A stretch of DNA of 64,000 nucleotides from Chitinophaga flava (GCF_003308995.1 NZ_QFFJ01000001.1:1736001-1800000); one strand, 5' to 3'; counted from the first letter of the stretch, positions 45,122-53,786 are shown. Made by a program: numbers and translations. The notes: generated from the letters alone by a model not told the origin.

Positions 45122-45469
45122 ATGTTACAGATCAAACGTGTATATGACGAATTTTCAGAAAGTGACGGTTACCGCATCCTAGTAGACCGGCTATGGCCGC
45201 GCGGCCTTACCAAAGAGCGTGCACATGTAGACGAATGGATGAAAGAGATCGCTCCCAGCGAAACACTGCGGAAATGGTTTAATCATGAACCTGAAAAATA
45301 TCCCGCGTTCCGGACAAAATATATGGATGAATTGGCCGATGAGGAGAAACAAACAATGCTGGAAGCGATCAGGAAAAAAGCCCTGCACCATCGGGTAACA
45401 CTAGTTTACGGGGCCAAAGATGACCATCACAATCAGGCAAGGGTATTAATGGAAGTATTAAAGGGTTAA
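45122..45469 (+). CDS. DUF488 family protein
   Basis: 115 residues. The family pattern is clear: RVYDEFSESDGYRILVDRLWPRGLTKE near the start, then MKEIAPSETLRKWFNH, and a C-terminal VTLVYGAKDDHHNQARVL. Function unknown; often annotated as an uncharacterised conserved protein. An alternative ATG 5 codons upstream (45107) is possible. Confidence 0.85.
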   Translation: MLQIKRVYDEFSESDGYRILVDRLWPRGLTKERAHVDEWMKEIAPSETLRKWFNHEPEKYPAFRTKYMDELADEEKQTMLEAIRKKALHHRVTLVYGAKDDHHNQARVLMEVLKG

Positions 45470-45513
45470 CAAAAGAATATTGTATAGTTGGCATAGGTTA
45501 TTCTGCATATGCA

Positions 45514-46095
45514 TCAGTGATTTGGTTTTACTAATACATCTGTAATATTATTCAATTGTTTCACCTTGGCGGTGAAATCACCTTTCAGTTTATCCCGGAT
45601 AATATAGAGTTTATTGAGTACATCATCGAGAGTATCAGGGAGGGCGTCCTGGAGCACCTGTTTGAGGCGTTTGGCCACAGTAGGTGATTTGCCATTGGTG
45701 GAGATGGCTATTTTCAGGTTGCCTTTTTGTACGATAGAGCCCAGGTAAAAATCGCAGAGCTCCGGTGTATCTGCAACATTGATCAGCACCTTACTACCTT
45801 TGGCTTTTTCCCAGATCGTATAATTGAGCGCATGGTCATTGGTGGCAGCGACCACCAGGTCCTTACCCAACAGATCTCCACAGGAAAAAGGTTTGCGGAT
45901 GAGTTCCACATTGGGATAACGACGCGCTATTTCCTCCAGCTCAGGAAGAAAATCGAGGGCCACAATGGTGATATTGCTTTCCGGGCAATTCTGCAGCATG
46001 GCCTGCGCTTTTTCCAGTCCAATGTTGCCACCGCCCACTACCAGTACATGCAGGCGGTTCAGCTTAAAAAATACCGGGAATAACTGATTTTCCAT
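45514..46095 (-). CDS. Precorrin-2 dehydrogenase / siroheme synthase N-domain (Met8-like)
   Basis: 193 residues. Rossmann dinucleotide site VLVVGGGNIGLEKAQAML, then DLVVAATNDHALNYTIWEKAK and DFYLGSIVQKGNLKIAISTNGKSP, typical of CysG N-terminal/Met8 proteins that oxidise precorrin-2 to sirohydrochlorin and often also insert iron. No separate ferrochelatase is in the window. It is the last gene of the operon reductase-cobA-met8 and begins with a 1-bp overlap with cobA, so siroheme made here can serve the reductase. Confidence 0.88.
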   Translation of the reverse strand: MENQLFPVFFKLNRLHVLVVGGGNIGLEKAQAMLQNCPESNITIVALDFLPELEEIARRYPNVELIRKPFSCGDLLGKDLVVAATNDHALNYTIWEKAKGSKVLINVADTPELCDFYLGSIVQKGNLKIAISTNGKSPTVAKRLKQVLQDALPDTLDDVLNKLYIIRDKLKGDFTAKVKQLNNITDVLVKPNH

Positions 46096-46871
46096 TATAC
46101 AGCAATTTTAAGTTCATCAACGATCCTTGTTTGCAGGGCGGCGAAGTTTTCATGGAAACGTACTACCTCTCCTACCACGATGATGGCGGGATTGCACAGC
46201 TGATGGGCAGCAGCTATTTCCACAAGGTCAGACACTTTACCCATTCCCAGCTGCTGATTAGGCAGGGTACCATTCTGAATGATGGCTGCCGGTGTATTTC
46301 CTTTACCGCGGGCGTTGAAGATACCAGCTATTTCAGCCAGTTTGCTCATTCCCATCAGGATGATCACGGTAGTATTGGCCTGGATGGCGTAGTCCAGATC
46401 GCGGGACAGGTTGCCATGCCGGGTGTTACCGGTGATAACCCAGAAGCCTTCACTGACGTTGCGGGCGGTGACGGGTATTTTGTTGACACCAGGGACAGAA
46501 ATAGCACTGGAAATACCTGGTACTACTTCTGCCGTGATGCCAAATTGCTGGGCAAAGGCTATTTCTTCCTGACCGCGGCCAAACACAAAGGAATCGCCTC
46601 CTTTAAGTCTAACCACGCTGCCGTAGCTGAGTGCATATTTTACAATCATGCGGTTAATTTCATCCTGGGAATAAACATGCATGCCGGCACGTTTACCTAC
46701 AAAACGACGGAGGCAGCTGGCCGGAGCATATTCCAGCAATTCGTTGCTGGACAGGGCATCATAGAGGATTACCCTGGCTTCCTGTATAGCTTTCAGGCCT
46801 TTCACGGTTATCAGTTCCGGGTCTCCGGGGCCGGCGCCTACCAATGTAAGTTTAGGTTGTATGTGCTGCAT
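46095..46871 (-). CDS. cobA: Uroporphyrinogen-III C-methyltransferase
   Basis: 258 residues. SAM-dependent double methylation of uroporphyrinogen III to precorrin-2, the first step towards siroheme. Signatures: KLTLVGAGPGDPELITVKG, VILYDALSSNELL, GSVVRLKGGDSFVFGRGQEEI, VVPGISSAISVPG and GNTPAAIIQNGTLPNQQ. The ATG at 46871 begins MQHIQPK, the family start; the open frame continues upstream through the end of the reductase gene without meaning. It lies 28 bp after the reductase gene. Confidence 0.93.
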   Translation of the reverse strand: MQHIQPKLTLVGAGPGDPELITVKGLKAIQEARVILYDALSSNELLEYAPASCLRRFVGKRAGMHVYSQDEINRMIVKYALSYGSVVRLKGGDSFVFGRGQEEIAFAQQFGITAEVVPGISSAISVPGVNKIPVTARNVSEGFWVITGNTRHGNLSRDLDYAIQANTTVIILMGMSKLAEIAGIFNARGKGNTPAAIIQNGTLPNQQLGMGKVSDLVEIAAAHQLCNPAIIVVGEVVRFHENFAALQTRIVDELKIAV

Positions 46872-46899
46872 GAGATGTTGTATTAAATGTGATGAACAA

Positions 46900-49014
46900 T
46901 TATGCCTGTACCGGTTCACTGCTTTTACGGCGGTAAACCTGTGCTGCATTGTAGAAAGATTGTGCCTGCTGGAAGTAAGTTTTAGCAAAACTTTCCGTAG
47001 GCTCGTTGGCGTTAATCTGCAGTACCAATGTTTTGAAATCTGTTTCAAAGCTGAACTTGCCGGTAGCAACGAAATGTTTTTCAAAGTCGTTGATAATGCC
47101 GATCTGCGTATTACCGCTGACTGCTTCACCGAGCAGCAGTGCTTTAGCGCCCTGTACAAAGGAAGAGTAGGCATGGTAGATGCCGTCTGCAAAGGCGCCA
47201 TTGGCGAGCGCTACAGCAGACAAATCCAGTTTCTCTTCAGCTTCCAGCAGCAGGGTGGCTACCAGATCGATGATCACACCGGCGCACTCTCCTACTCCGA
47301 TAGCGGTAGCGTAATCTTCTGCCTGTCCCCAGTCGATGAAGTCGCCCGCGGTGAGGCTGCTGACGTCTGCCAGTGGTTTCAGCAGTTCATAGAAATATTT
47401 TTCACCCCGACGATCGTAGTATTCGTTAAACAGCTCGTGTTCCTGACTGTTGATTTCATAATCATGCAACAGGCTGCGTAATACGTCGGGGCCGCGGCGG
47501 CTGGGCACTTTGATTACCTTGTCGGCCACCCGTCCAACACCATCGCCTACGATACCTCCTCCGAGGAGTACCTGCAGGGCCGGCAGCACCTTACCTCCGC
47601 TTTTGAGGGAAGAGCCGTGGAAACCGATGCTGGCAATACCATGCTGGCCGCAGGAATTCATACAACCACTGATCTTTATTTTGATGTCCTTATTATAAAT
47701 CAGATCCGGGAACTCGTCTGTGATCACGGATTCCAGTACTTTAGCGATACCGGTGCTGCTGGAGATACCCAGGTTGCAGGTATCTGTACCGGGGCAGGCC
47801 GTGATATCGGCGATGCTGTCAAATCCTGGTTCAGCAAAGCCTGCATCTTCCAGGGCGCTATACACATAAGGCAGATGTTCAGGCAAAATATATTTCAGGA
47901 GCAGTCCCTGATTGGCTGTCACCCTTACATCGTCGGCTATTACCGGCCGCAGGGCTTCAATCAGCTGGCGGCTAACAGCAGAGCCGATGTTGCCCAGTGT
48001 GATTTTTACATAAGCGCCGTAATAACCTTTTTGTTTCTGTTCGAAGACGTTGGTCTTTTTCCAGGCCTCGTATTTCTGAGGGTTTTTGATGCTATAAGCC
48101 GGTAAGGAAGCGGGCACCGGCGGTGGTGTTGTTTGTACCCATGCATCGGCATCTACCGGTACACTTTTGACTTTAACCGCTTTGTATTCTTCTTTTACCA
48201 GGCGTTCAAATTCCTCTATGCCTATTTTCTGGATGAGGAATTTCATACGGGCTTTGTTTCTGCTGGTTCTTTCACCATAGCGGTCAAATACCCGTAGTAC
48301 GTTTTCGATATAAGGAATCAACAGATCTGTTTCCAGGAATTCATATGCCGTTTTGGCCAGGAAGGGTTGTGCTCCCAAACCGCCACCTACCAATACTTTG
48401 AAGCCGCGCACTTCTTTTCCGTCGATGATTTTCACCTTGGGTATCATGCCGAAATCATGCATAAAAGCCCAGGCAGTATCTTTTTCAGAAGAAGAGAAAG
48501 CGATTTTTATTTTACGTCCCATTTCCTGGCTGACAGGGTTGCGCAGGAAATAGCGGAAAGTAGCGTCTGCGTATGGTGTAATATCAAATGGTTCTTCAGG
48601 ATCTATGCCGGCACGGTCGGAAGCAGTTACGTTGCGGACGGTGTTGCCGCAGGCCTCGCGGATGGTGATCTCATCTTCTTCCAGTTTATGCCACAGTTCC
48701 GGTGTTCTTTCGAGGCTCACATAGTGGATCTGTACATCCTGACGGGTAGTCAGGTGCAGGTTGCTGGTAGCATATTCATCAGATACTTCTGTAATTTTTT
48801 TCCACTGCTGCAGGGTCATTTTACCATAGGGTAATTTGATGCGCACCATTTGCACACCGGGCTGACGCTGACCATACACCCCTCTCGCCAAGCGGAGGCT
48901 ACGGAATTTTTCATCTGTAATCGCTCCTTCACGGAACAGGCGGATCTTTTTCTCCAGGTCGATAATATCCTGTTCTACAATGGGATTTTCGAGTTCTGTT
49001 CTGAAGCTTTGCAT
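46900..49014 (-). CDS. Siroheme-dependent sulfite (or nitrite) reductase with C-terminal HEPN-like domain
   Basis: 704 residues. Two ferredoxin-like and siroheme domains: RQDVQIHYVSL early, then ITACPGTDTCNLGIS and KISGCMNSCGQHGI, the Cys-x5-Cys and Cys-x3-Cys that hold the 4Fe-4S/siroheme centre. Beyond about residue 560 is a helical extension with YHAYSSFVQGAKALLL resembling a HEPN domain without the nuclease Arg...His. The reductase type (sulfite versus nitrite) is not fixed by sequence; the Cys-rich leader upstream favours sulfite. The operon supplies siroheme through cobA and a Met8-like gene. No flavoprotein partner is present, so ferredoxin or another donor is likely. Confidence 0.88.
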   Translation of the reverse strand: MQSFRTELENPIVEQDIIDLEKKIRLFREGAITDEKFRSLRLARGVYGQRQPGVQMVRIKLPYGKMTLQQWKKITEVSDEYATSNLHLTTRQDVQIHYVSLERTPELWHKLEEDEITIREACGNTVRNVTASDRAGIDPEEPFDITPYADATFRYFLRNPVSQEMGRKIKIAFSSSEKDTAWAFMHDFGMIPKVKIIDGKEVRGFKVLVGGGLGAQPFLAKTAYEFLETDLLIPYIENVLRVFDRYGERTSRNKARMKFLIQKIGIEEFERLVKEEYKAVKVKSVPVDADAWVQTTPPPVPASLPAYSIKNPQKYEAWKKTNVFEQKQKGYYGAYVKITLGNIGSAVSRQLIEALRPVIADDVRVTANQGLLLKYILPEHLPYVYSALEDAGFAEPGFDSIADITACPGTDTCNLGISSSTGIAKVLESVITDEFPDLIYNKDIKIKISGCMNSCGQHGIASIGFHGSSLKSGGKVLPALQVLLGGGIVGDGVGRVADKVIKVPSRRGPDVLRSLLHDYEINSQEHELFNEYYDRRGEKYFYELLKPLADVSSLTAGDFIDWGQAEDYATAIGVGECAGVIIDLVATLLLEAEEKLDLSAVALANGAFADGIYHAYSSFVQGAKALLLGEAVSGNTQIGIINDFEKHFVATGKFSFETDFKTLVLQINANEPTESFAKTYFQQAQSFYNAAQVYRRKSSEPVQA

Positions 49015-49074
49015 AAAAAGTATTTTCAGGTGGTGGTAAAATCTTTGATCAATTTTGGTCGGGAAGTCTACTAA

Positions 49075-49101
49075 AAAGCCTCCGCGATGTGCGGAGGCTT
49101 T
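49075..49101 (-). terminator. Leader terminator (attenuator hairpin) of the sulfite reductase operon
   Basis: Minus strand AAAGCCTCCGC, 5-nt loop ACATC, GCGGAGGCTTT, then TT: an 11-bp perfect stem with a five-T run. It stands between the leader peptide and the reductase start codon (60 bp downstream), so it would end transcription before the operon unless prevented. Confidence 0.85.
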
Positions 49102-49141
49102 CGTATAACTGAGATTAGTGTAAACTTATCTGTGTTGCATA

Positions 49142-49216
49142 CTACACGCGTTCCGCTGCTGTTGCACTGCAACAACAATTACCAGAGTGGCTCATCAACG
49201 TCACCTTATTATCCAT
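49142..49216 (-). CDS. 24-codon leader peptide with Cys-Cys-Cys
   Basis: Reading frame ATG to TAG: MDNKVTLMSHSGN, then Cys-14, Cys-15, Cys-16 (codons TGT TGT TGC at 49177-49169), then SATAAERV. It starts about 20 nt after the expected transcription start and ends 40 nt before an intrinsic terminator. The three cysteine codons upstream of a sulfur-assimilation operon are the mark of a transcription-attenuation leader: with low Cys-tRNA, the ribosome stalls and the terminator does not form. No such leader is known to me for this operon in Bacteroidota, though Cys-codon leaders are described in Actinobacteria. Not experimentally supported. Confidence 0.72.
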   Translation of the reverse strand: MDNKVTLMSHSGNCCCSATAAERV

Positions 49217-49243
49217 ATTCCCTATAATTTTAGTAGAGTAATA

Positions 49244-49274
49244 CAAAGATAGAAATGCGGGTCATCTTTCCAAA
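49244..49274 (-). promoter_or_regulatory. Promoter of the Cys leader / sulfite reductase operon
   Basis: Minus strand TTTG at 49274-49271, 19-bp spacer, TATCTTTG at 49251-49244: a full match to both boxes. Transcription should start near 49238, about 22 nt before the leader ATG. Confidence 0.82.
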
Positions 49275-49972
49275 AAAAATTTGTGGGGAGCTGAAGCACG
49301 GTTGCGCAGTGTGAAAAATAAAGACAGTGGCTGGAATAGGTCTAAAATAATAATTATCAACACAATACATAATGAAACCATTCATTGGTCCATAACCTCC
49401 GCTTATCCGGTATAACATTTTATTATGGGTTAAGGCAGTATAGGGGGGGGCTAAAAAGCCACTTCAGGAGCGCAGTATATTATTTTTAAATGTCCTGGCA
49501 GACGATAATTGGGGTTTTGCTCTTGCCAAAAAACATACTATTTAAGACCTGGAAATATATCTGTAAAACTAATTACAGTATTTACGTCATTCTTTCTATC
49601 CAAATCCAGCTCAACAATTTCGCCACTTCTATTTTAATTTTCATTTTTTTAAAATGAGATAAACTAATTTTCAAAATTTTGATAAGAGGAATAAATACTG
49701 TGGAAATGAATACCAGCGCAATGATTACTGTAATTATGTTATTAGCCATTATTGCTGTGTTTTAAAATTCAAAAAGTTATTCTACAAAATTACAATGACT
49801 ACTAATTGCGAATATTAACCGGATGTAAATGAATCACCTGTAAATACAGGATGAGTGCCGGAAAGGTGCCTTTGTATCGTTCATTACAACTGCGCATCCT
49901 AAGAAAAGTTTCCTGTTTTTCTTAGAATTTATCACACGTCCTTATCCCCTTATTATCTTTGCGACGGAAAAA
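49275..49972. other. About 700-bp AT-rich gap between the Cys leader promoter and the HAD gene
   Basis: No gene of normal size is credible. Notable contents: a run of eight G at 49443-49450 followed by GGCT-AAAA-AGCC; a stop-free minus frame of 31 codons without start at 49538-49633 with protein-like composition (SGEIVELDLDRKND, SFTDIFPGLK), possibly the tail of a lost gene; and a small plus frame at 49706-49765 (MNTSAMITVIMLLAIIAVF) that would be one hydrophobic helix. None has independent support. A -7 box TATCTTTG at 49954-49961 precedes the HAD gene. Confidence 0.4.
49954..49961 (+). promoter_or_regulatory. -7 element before the HAD gene
   Basis: TATCTTTG, full TAnnTTTG match. It lies 11 bp before ATG 49973 and 17 bp before ATG 49979, so the second ATG leaves a more usual leader. 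No clear -33 TTG. Confidence 0.5.
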
Positions 49973-49978
49973 ATGCAT

Positions 49979-50641
49979 ATGATCAACACGGTAATATTCG
50001 ATATGGACGGCCTGCTGGTAGACTCAGAGCCATTGTGGGGCATTGCGATGCGGGAGGTATTTGCAACGGTAGGCGTAACACTCACACCAGAACTAACACA
50101 TCGTACAACAGGGCTTCGTACCCGTGAGGTGGTAAGTTACTGGCACAACTACTTTAAATGGGAGGGCAAGAGTGCCGAACAGGTGACCAATGAAATCATT
50201 GACAGCGTAACACAGAAGATTATGGCAGAAGGCCGTGCTATGGAGGGATTGACATATATCCTGGATTTTTTCCGGGAGCGCAATTTCAAGATGGGGCTGG
50301 CTTCTTCTTCTCCCCTGCGGCTGATAGAAGCGGTGCTGGGGCATCTTCAGATAAAGGAGTCTTTCCAGGCAGTGTATTCTGCTGAGTTTGAAGATTATGG
50401 TAAACCCCATCCGGCGGTATATCTGGCCTGTGCGAAGGCGCTCAACAGTGATCCGCTGGAATGCATCGCTTTTGAGGATTCCGTAACCGGTATGACGGCT
50501 GCCAAGGCTGCCCGTATGACCACGGTGGTAGTGCCGGAACCACACAACCGCCAGGATCCGCGTTATGCGCTGGCCAACATGAAACTGGATTCGTTGCTGC
50601 AATTCAACGACCAGCAGCTGACCTTGCTAATGCAACACTAA
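49979..50641 (+). CDS. HAD-superfamily sugar phosphatase, HxpB-like
   Basis: 220 residues (222 from the alternative ATG at 49973). Haloacid dehalogenase class IA: nucleophile motif VIFDMDGLLVDSEPLW, cap domain, FKMGLASSSPLRLIEAVL (Ser/Thr motif II), then YGKPHPAVYLACAKAL (Lys) and CIAFEDSVTGMTAAKAA (acidic motif). It resembles HxpB and related hexitol/2-deoxyglucose-6-phosphate phosphatases. Cytosolic. The next gene, a cyclase-family protein, is 35 bp downstream on the same strand. Confidence 0.85.
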   Translation: MINTVIFDMDGLLVDSEPLWGIAMREVFATVGVTLTPELTHRTTGLRTREVVSYWHNYFKWEGKSAEQVTNEIIDSVTQKIMAEGRAMEGLTYILDFFRERNFKMGLASSSPLRLIEAVLGHLQIKESFQAVYSAEFEDYGKPHPAVYLACAKALNSDPLECIAFEDSVTGMTAAKAARMTTVVVPEPHNRQDPRYALANMKLDSLLQFNDQQLTLLMQH

Positions 50642-50676
50642 ATCCGTCAACCAACAACCCCTTTATATCATCACTT

Positions 50677-51441
50677 ATGAAAATCATTGATCTCTCGAAA
50701 ACCATCGAGTACAACAAACAGGACCCCTGGTTTATGCGTATCCGGATCAAACACAAGCCGCACCGGCAAAGCCGGCCGCTGATCCGTTTTTTCCTGGGCC
50801 TGCCGGCGAAATTGTTTCCCAAGGGTTTCCAGGGATGGGCCGATGACAAGATCCTGGGCATGGGTGTACATGCTGCCACCCATATTGATGCTCCCTGGCA
50901 TTATGCGCCGGAAGTAAATGGCCAGCCGGCCAAAACCATCGACCAGGTACCACTGGAATGGTGTTATGGCGATGGAGTAGTGATCAATATGACCCATAAG
51001 GCGGATTTAGAAGAGATAACGTTGTCGGATATACGGGAAAATCTGCAGCAAACCGGTGCTGTGATCAAACCGGGCACAATTGTGCTGATACATACCGGCC
51101 GTGACAAGTACATCGGCACACGGGAATACCCGATGCGGGGTACGGGTATGAGTGCAGAAGCCACGCACTGGCTGATCGACCAGGGTGTAAAGGTGATGGG
51201 CATAGATCAGTGGGGCTTTGATCTTCCGCTGAAGTACATGGCTGCCAAAGCAAAAAAAGAAGGAAAAGATGATTATTTCTGGCAGGCCCATCTGGTAGGG
51301 CAACAGAAGGAGTATTGTCATATGGAGCAGCTGGTCAACCTGGGTGCTTTACCACCTTTTGGTTTTAAAGTGGCTGTGTTTCCGCTGAAAATAAAGGGAG
51401 CCAGTGCTGCACCTGCCCGGGTGGTGGCGATGCTGGATTAA
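50677..51441 (+). CDS. Cyclase-family (kynurenine formamidase-like) metal hydrolase
   Basis: 254 residues. Metal-binding motif GMGVHAATHIDAPWHY (His-x3-His-x-Asp) and DLSKTIEY at the N-terminus. Later GTIVLIHTGRDKY, KVMGIDQWGFDLP and EYCHMEQLVNLGALPP. The family includes kynurenine formamidase and isatin hydrolase; the substrate here is not evident. Together with the HAD gene it may form a two-gene unit. A bidirectional terminator follows. Confidence 0.83.
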   Translation: MKIIDLSKTIEYNKQDPWFMRIRIKHKPHRQSRPLIRFFLGLPAKLFPKGFQGWADDKILGMGVHAATHIDAPWHYAPEVNGQPAKTIDQVPLEWCYGDGVVINMTHKADLEEITLSDIRENLQQTGAVIKPGTIVLIHTGRDKYIGTREYPMRGTGMSAEATHWLIDQGVKVMGIDQWGFDLPLKYMAAKAKKEGKDDYFWQAHLVGQQKEYCHMEQLVNLGALPPFGFKVAVFPLKIKGASAAPARVVAMLD

Positions 51442-51464
51442 TATGATGCCATCAACACATAAAA

Positions 51465-51500
51465 AAATCCCGTTCTGATTTTACTCAGAACGGGATTTAT
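51465..51500. terminator. Bidirectional terminator
   Basis: Arms AAATCCCGTTCTGA (51465-51478) and TCAGAACGGGATTT (51485-51498) around 6 nt. Flanked by A's before and ATTATTT after. It separates the cyclase-family gene from convergent rpsA. Confidence 0.88.
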
Positions 51501-51519
51501 TATTTAATGAAACTGGATC

Positions 51520-53415
51520 TTATTGTGCGCTTTTTTCTTCGCCACCTTCAGATTGTTTCAGTTTTTCTCTCAGTTCAGCTAAAGCACCCAGGTCACCTAA
51601 AGTAGCTTTTTCTACTTTACCCTGAATGTTTTTCACTGCTTTACGGGTTTTGTCAGCTTCAGCTTTTCTTTCTTTCTGTACTGCTTCTTTTTCTTCAGCC
51701 TGTGCTTTTTCCCATACTCTGGTGTGAGAAACCAGGATACGTTTTTCGCTGCGATCGAATTCGATGATCATGAATTCTTTCACGTCTTCAACGTTGATTG
51801 GTTTTTCGTCTTCTGTTCTCAGGTGACGGGCAGGAGCGTAAGCTTCCAGGCCGTATTGCAGTTGAACAGTAGCACCTTTCTCATCTTTCTTCACAACTGT
51901 ACCTTCGTGTACGGAGTTGATCGGGAAGATAGTTTCGAAAGTGTTCCAAGGATCTTCTTCGATCTGTTTGTGACCGAGGCTGAGTTTACGGTTTTCTTTA
52001 TCAATACCCAGGATCACTACGTCGATTTCGTTACCAACTTTAGTGTATTCGGATGGGTGGTTGAAACGTTTGATCCAGCTCAGGTCGGAGATGTGGATCA
52101 TACCACCGATACCTGTTTCCAGTTCAACGAACACGCCATAAGGAGTGATGTTTTTCACGATACCTTTGTGACGGCTGTCTACAGGGAATTTAGTTTCGAT
52201 AGTAGACCATGGATCTTCTGTCAGTTGTTTGATAGACAGAGACATTTTACGCTCTTCTTTGCTCAGGGTAACTACCACTGCTTCGTATTCTTCGCCTAAT
52301 TTGAAGAATTCTTTAGCGTTGATAGGAGTAGAAGCCCAGGAGATTTCAGAAACGTGTACCAGACCTTCTACGCCCGGCATGATTTCCAGGAATGCACCGT
52401 AATCTTCGATGTTAACCACTTTACCTTTAACTTTAGCACCTTCGGTGATAGTAGCTGGTAAAGTATCCCATGGATGAGGAGTGAGTTGTTTGTAACCCAG
52501 GCTTATGCGACGTTTTTCGTCGTCGAAGTCCAGAACAACCACGTTGATTTTCTGATCCATCTGGAGCACTTCGCTTGGGTGGGAGATACGGCCCCAGCTG
52601 ATATCGGTGATATACAGCAGACCGTCCAGACCGCCCAGGTCGATGAACGCACCAAAGTCGGTGATATTCTTGATGGTACCTTCCAATACCTGGCCTTTTT
52701 CCAGTTTGGAGATGATGTCCACTCTTTGTTGTTCGATATCGCTTTCGATCAGCGCTTTGTGAGAAACTACGGCGTTGCGGATGGTTTCGTTTACTTTCAC
52801 CACCTTGAACTCCATGGTTTTGCCTACAAACTGGTCGTAGTCGGTAACCGGTTTCACGTCGATTTGAGAACCTGGCAGGAATGTTTCCATACCGTAAACG
52901 TCTACGATCAAGCCGCCTTTGGTTTTGCTGGTAACAGTACCAGTAACCACTTCGCCTGTTTTGTAAACTTCCACGATTTTTTCCCAAGCACGTTTCTGGC
53001 GAGCCTGTTTACGGCTCAGGTGCAGGTTACCATCGCGGTCTTCTTTTTCTACTACCAGCACTTCCACTTCGTCACCGATTTTCAGGCCTGGTAAGTCACG
53101 GAATTCGTTCAGAGAGATCAGACCGTCAGATTTGAAACCGATGTTGATCACTACGTCTGTGTTGGTAATACCTACTACAGTACCGCCCAGCAGCGTGTTT
53201 TCTTCAAATACTTTGAAGGTACTGTCGTAAGTTGCGTCATACTTTTCTTTTTCTTCTTTGCTGTAAGAAGAAACGTTACGCTTGTCCACGCTCCAATCGA
53301 AATCGTCATGGGCAGTAGCTACTACAGGAGCCTTTGGTGTCGCTGTTTCAGCCGCAGCTGCCTGCGGAGCCTGTTGTTCAGCGTTTTGTTCGTTAATAAT
53401 GTTGTTTTCGCTCAT
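51520..53415 (-). CDS. rpsA: 30S ribosomal protein S1
   Basis: 631 residues with six S1 (OB-fold) repeats, roughly at 75-150, 160-235, 250-325, 335-410, 425-500 and 510-580. Clear examples are GQVLEGTIKNITDFGAFIDL, GAKVKGKVVNIEDYGAFLEI and HKGIVKNITPYGVFVELETG. Charged N- and C-terminal tails (QQAPQAAAAETATP; REKLKQSEGGEEKSAQ). S1 binds mRNA on the ribosome; in Bacteroidota, which rarely use Shine-Dalgarno pairing, it is likely central to initiation. The ATG at 53415 starts MSENNIINE; the longer frame reaches into the promoter. Codon use is consistent with high expression. Confidence 0.95.
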   Translation of the reverse strand: MSENNIINEQNAEQQAPQAAAAETATPKAPVVATAHDDFDWSVDKRNVSSYSKEEKEKYDATYDSTFKVFEENTLLGGTVVGITNTDVVINIGFKSDGLISLNEFRDLPGLKIGDEVEVLVVEKEDRDGNLHLSRKQARQKRAWEKIVEVYKTGEVVTGTVTSKTKGGLIVDVYGMETFLPGSQIDVKPVTDYDQFVGKTMEFKVVKVNETIRNAVVSHKALIESDIEQQRVDIISKLEKGQVLEGTIKNITDFGAFIDLGGLDGLLYITDISWGRISHPSEVLQMDQKINVVVLDFDDEKRRISLGYKQLTPHPWDTLPATITEGAKVKGKVVNIEDYGAFLEIMPGVEGLVHVSEISWASTPINAKEFFKLGEEYEAVVVTLSKEERKMSLSIKQLTEDPWSTIETKFPVDSRHKGIVKNITPYGVFVELETGIGGMIHISDLSWIKRFNHPSEYTKVGNEIDVVILGIDKENRKLSLGHKQIEEDPWNTFETIFPINSVHEGTVVKKDEKGATVQLQYGLEAYAPARHLRTEDEKPINVEDVKEFMIIEFDRSEKRILVSHTRVWEKAQAEEKEAVQKERKAEADKTRKAVKNIQGKVEKATLGDLGALAELREKLKQSEGGEEKSAQ

Positions 53416-53786
53416 AAAAAAATGAAATTTTAAATCCGGAATACCCGGACTCCCTGTTTTATGGGAGGGCAAAAATACGAAATATTAGCCGGTTTACCCT
53501 ATTTTTCCTGAAGAAAACCCCAATTCACTGAAGTATTTAACGTTCTTTTCAGATTTTATTTAAACACATGCATAAAATTTCTCTTTTGAAGACATTTTTT
53601 ACTTTTTTACGACAACAGAAAAAGGAATAATTTTTGCCCCTTTTTTCACAACCAGAATAGTAAAAATTTGTTATCTATTCAGTGTCCAATGAATATTTGT
53701 TTGCAGTAAAAAACTATAAATTTCATCAACTGAAAATCTCTATGAATGGATGTAAAATCCCGGATTTTTTATCTTAATTTGTGTAT
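53416..53786. other. 371-bp divergent promoter region between rpsA and the rhomboid gene
   Basis: AT-rich, no gene seen. Minus-strand TATTTTTG (53477-53470) is a full -7 match and would give rpsA a leader of about 50 nt. For the rhomboid gene only a near-miss TAATTTG is found just before the start. Confidence 0.5.

Noticed and set aside
46872..47201. N-terminal extension of cobA into the reductase gene
   Set aside because: The extension is out of frame with a conserved reductase end and has no methyltransferase features; the ATG at 46871 gives the family start.
49230..49418. Minus-strand frame of about 62 codons overlapping the Cys leader promoter
   Set aside because: It covers the promoter boxes, has unusual composition, and shows no family resemblance.
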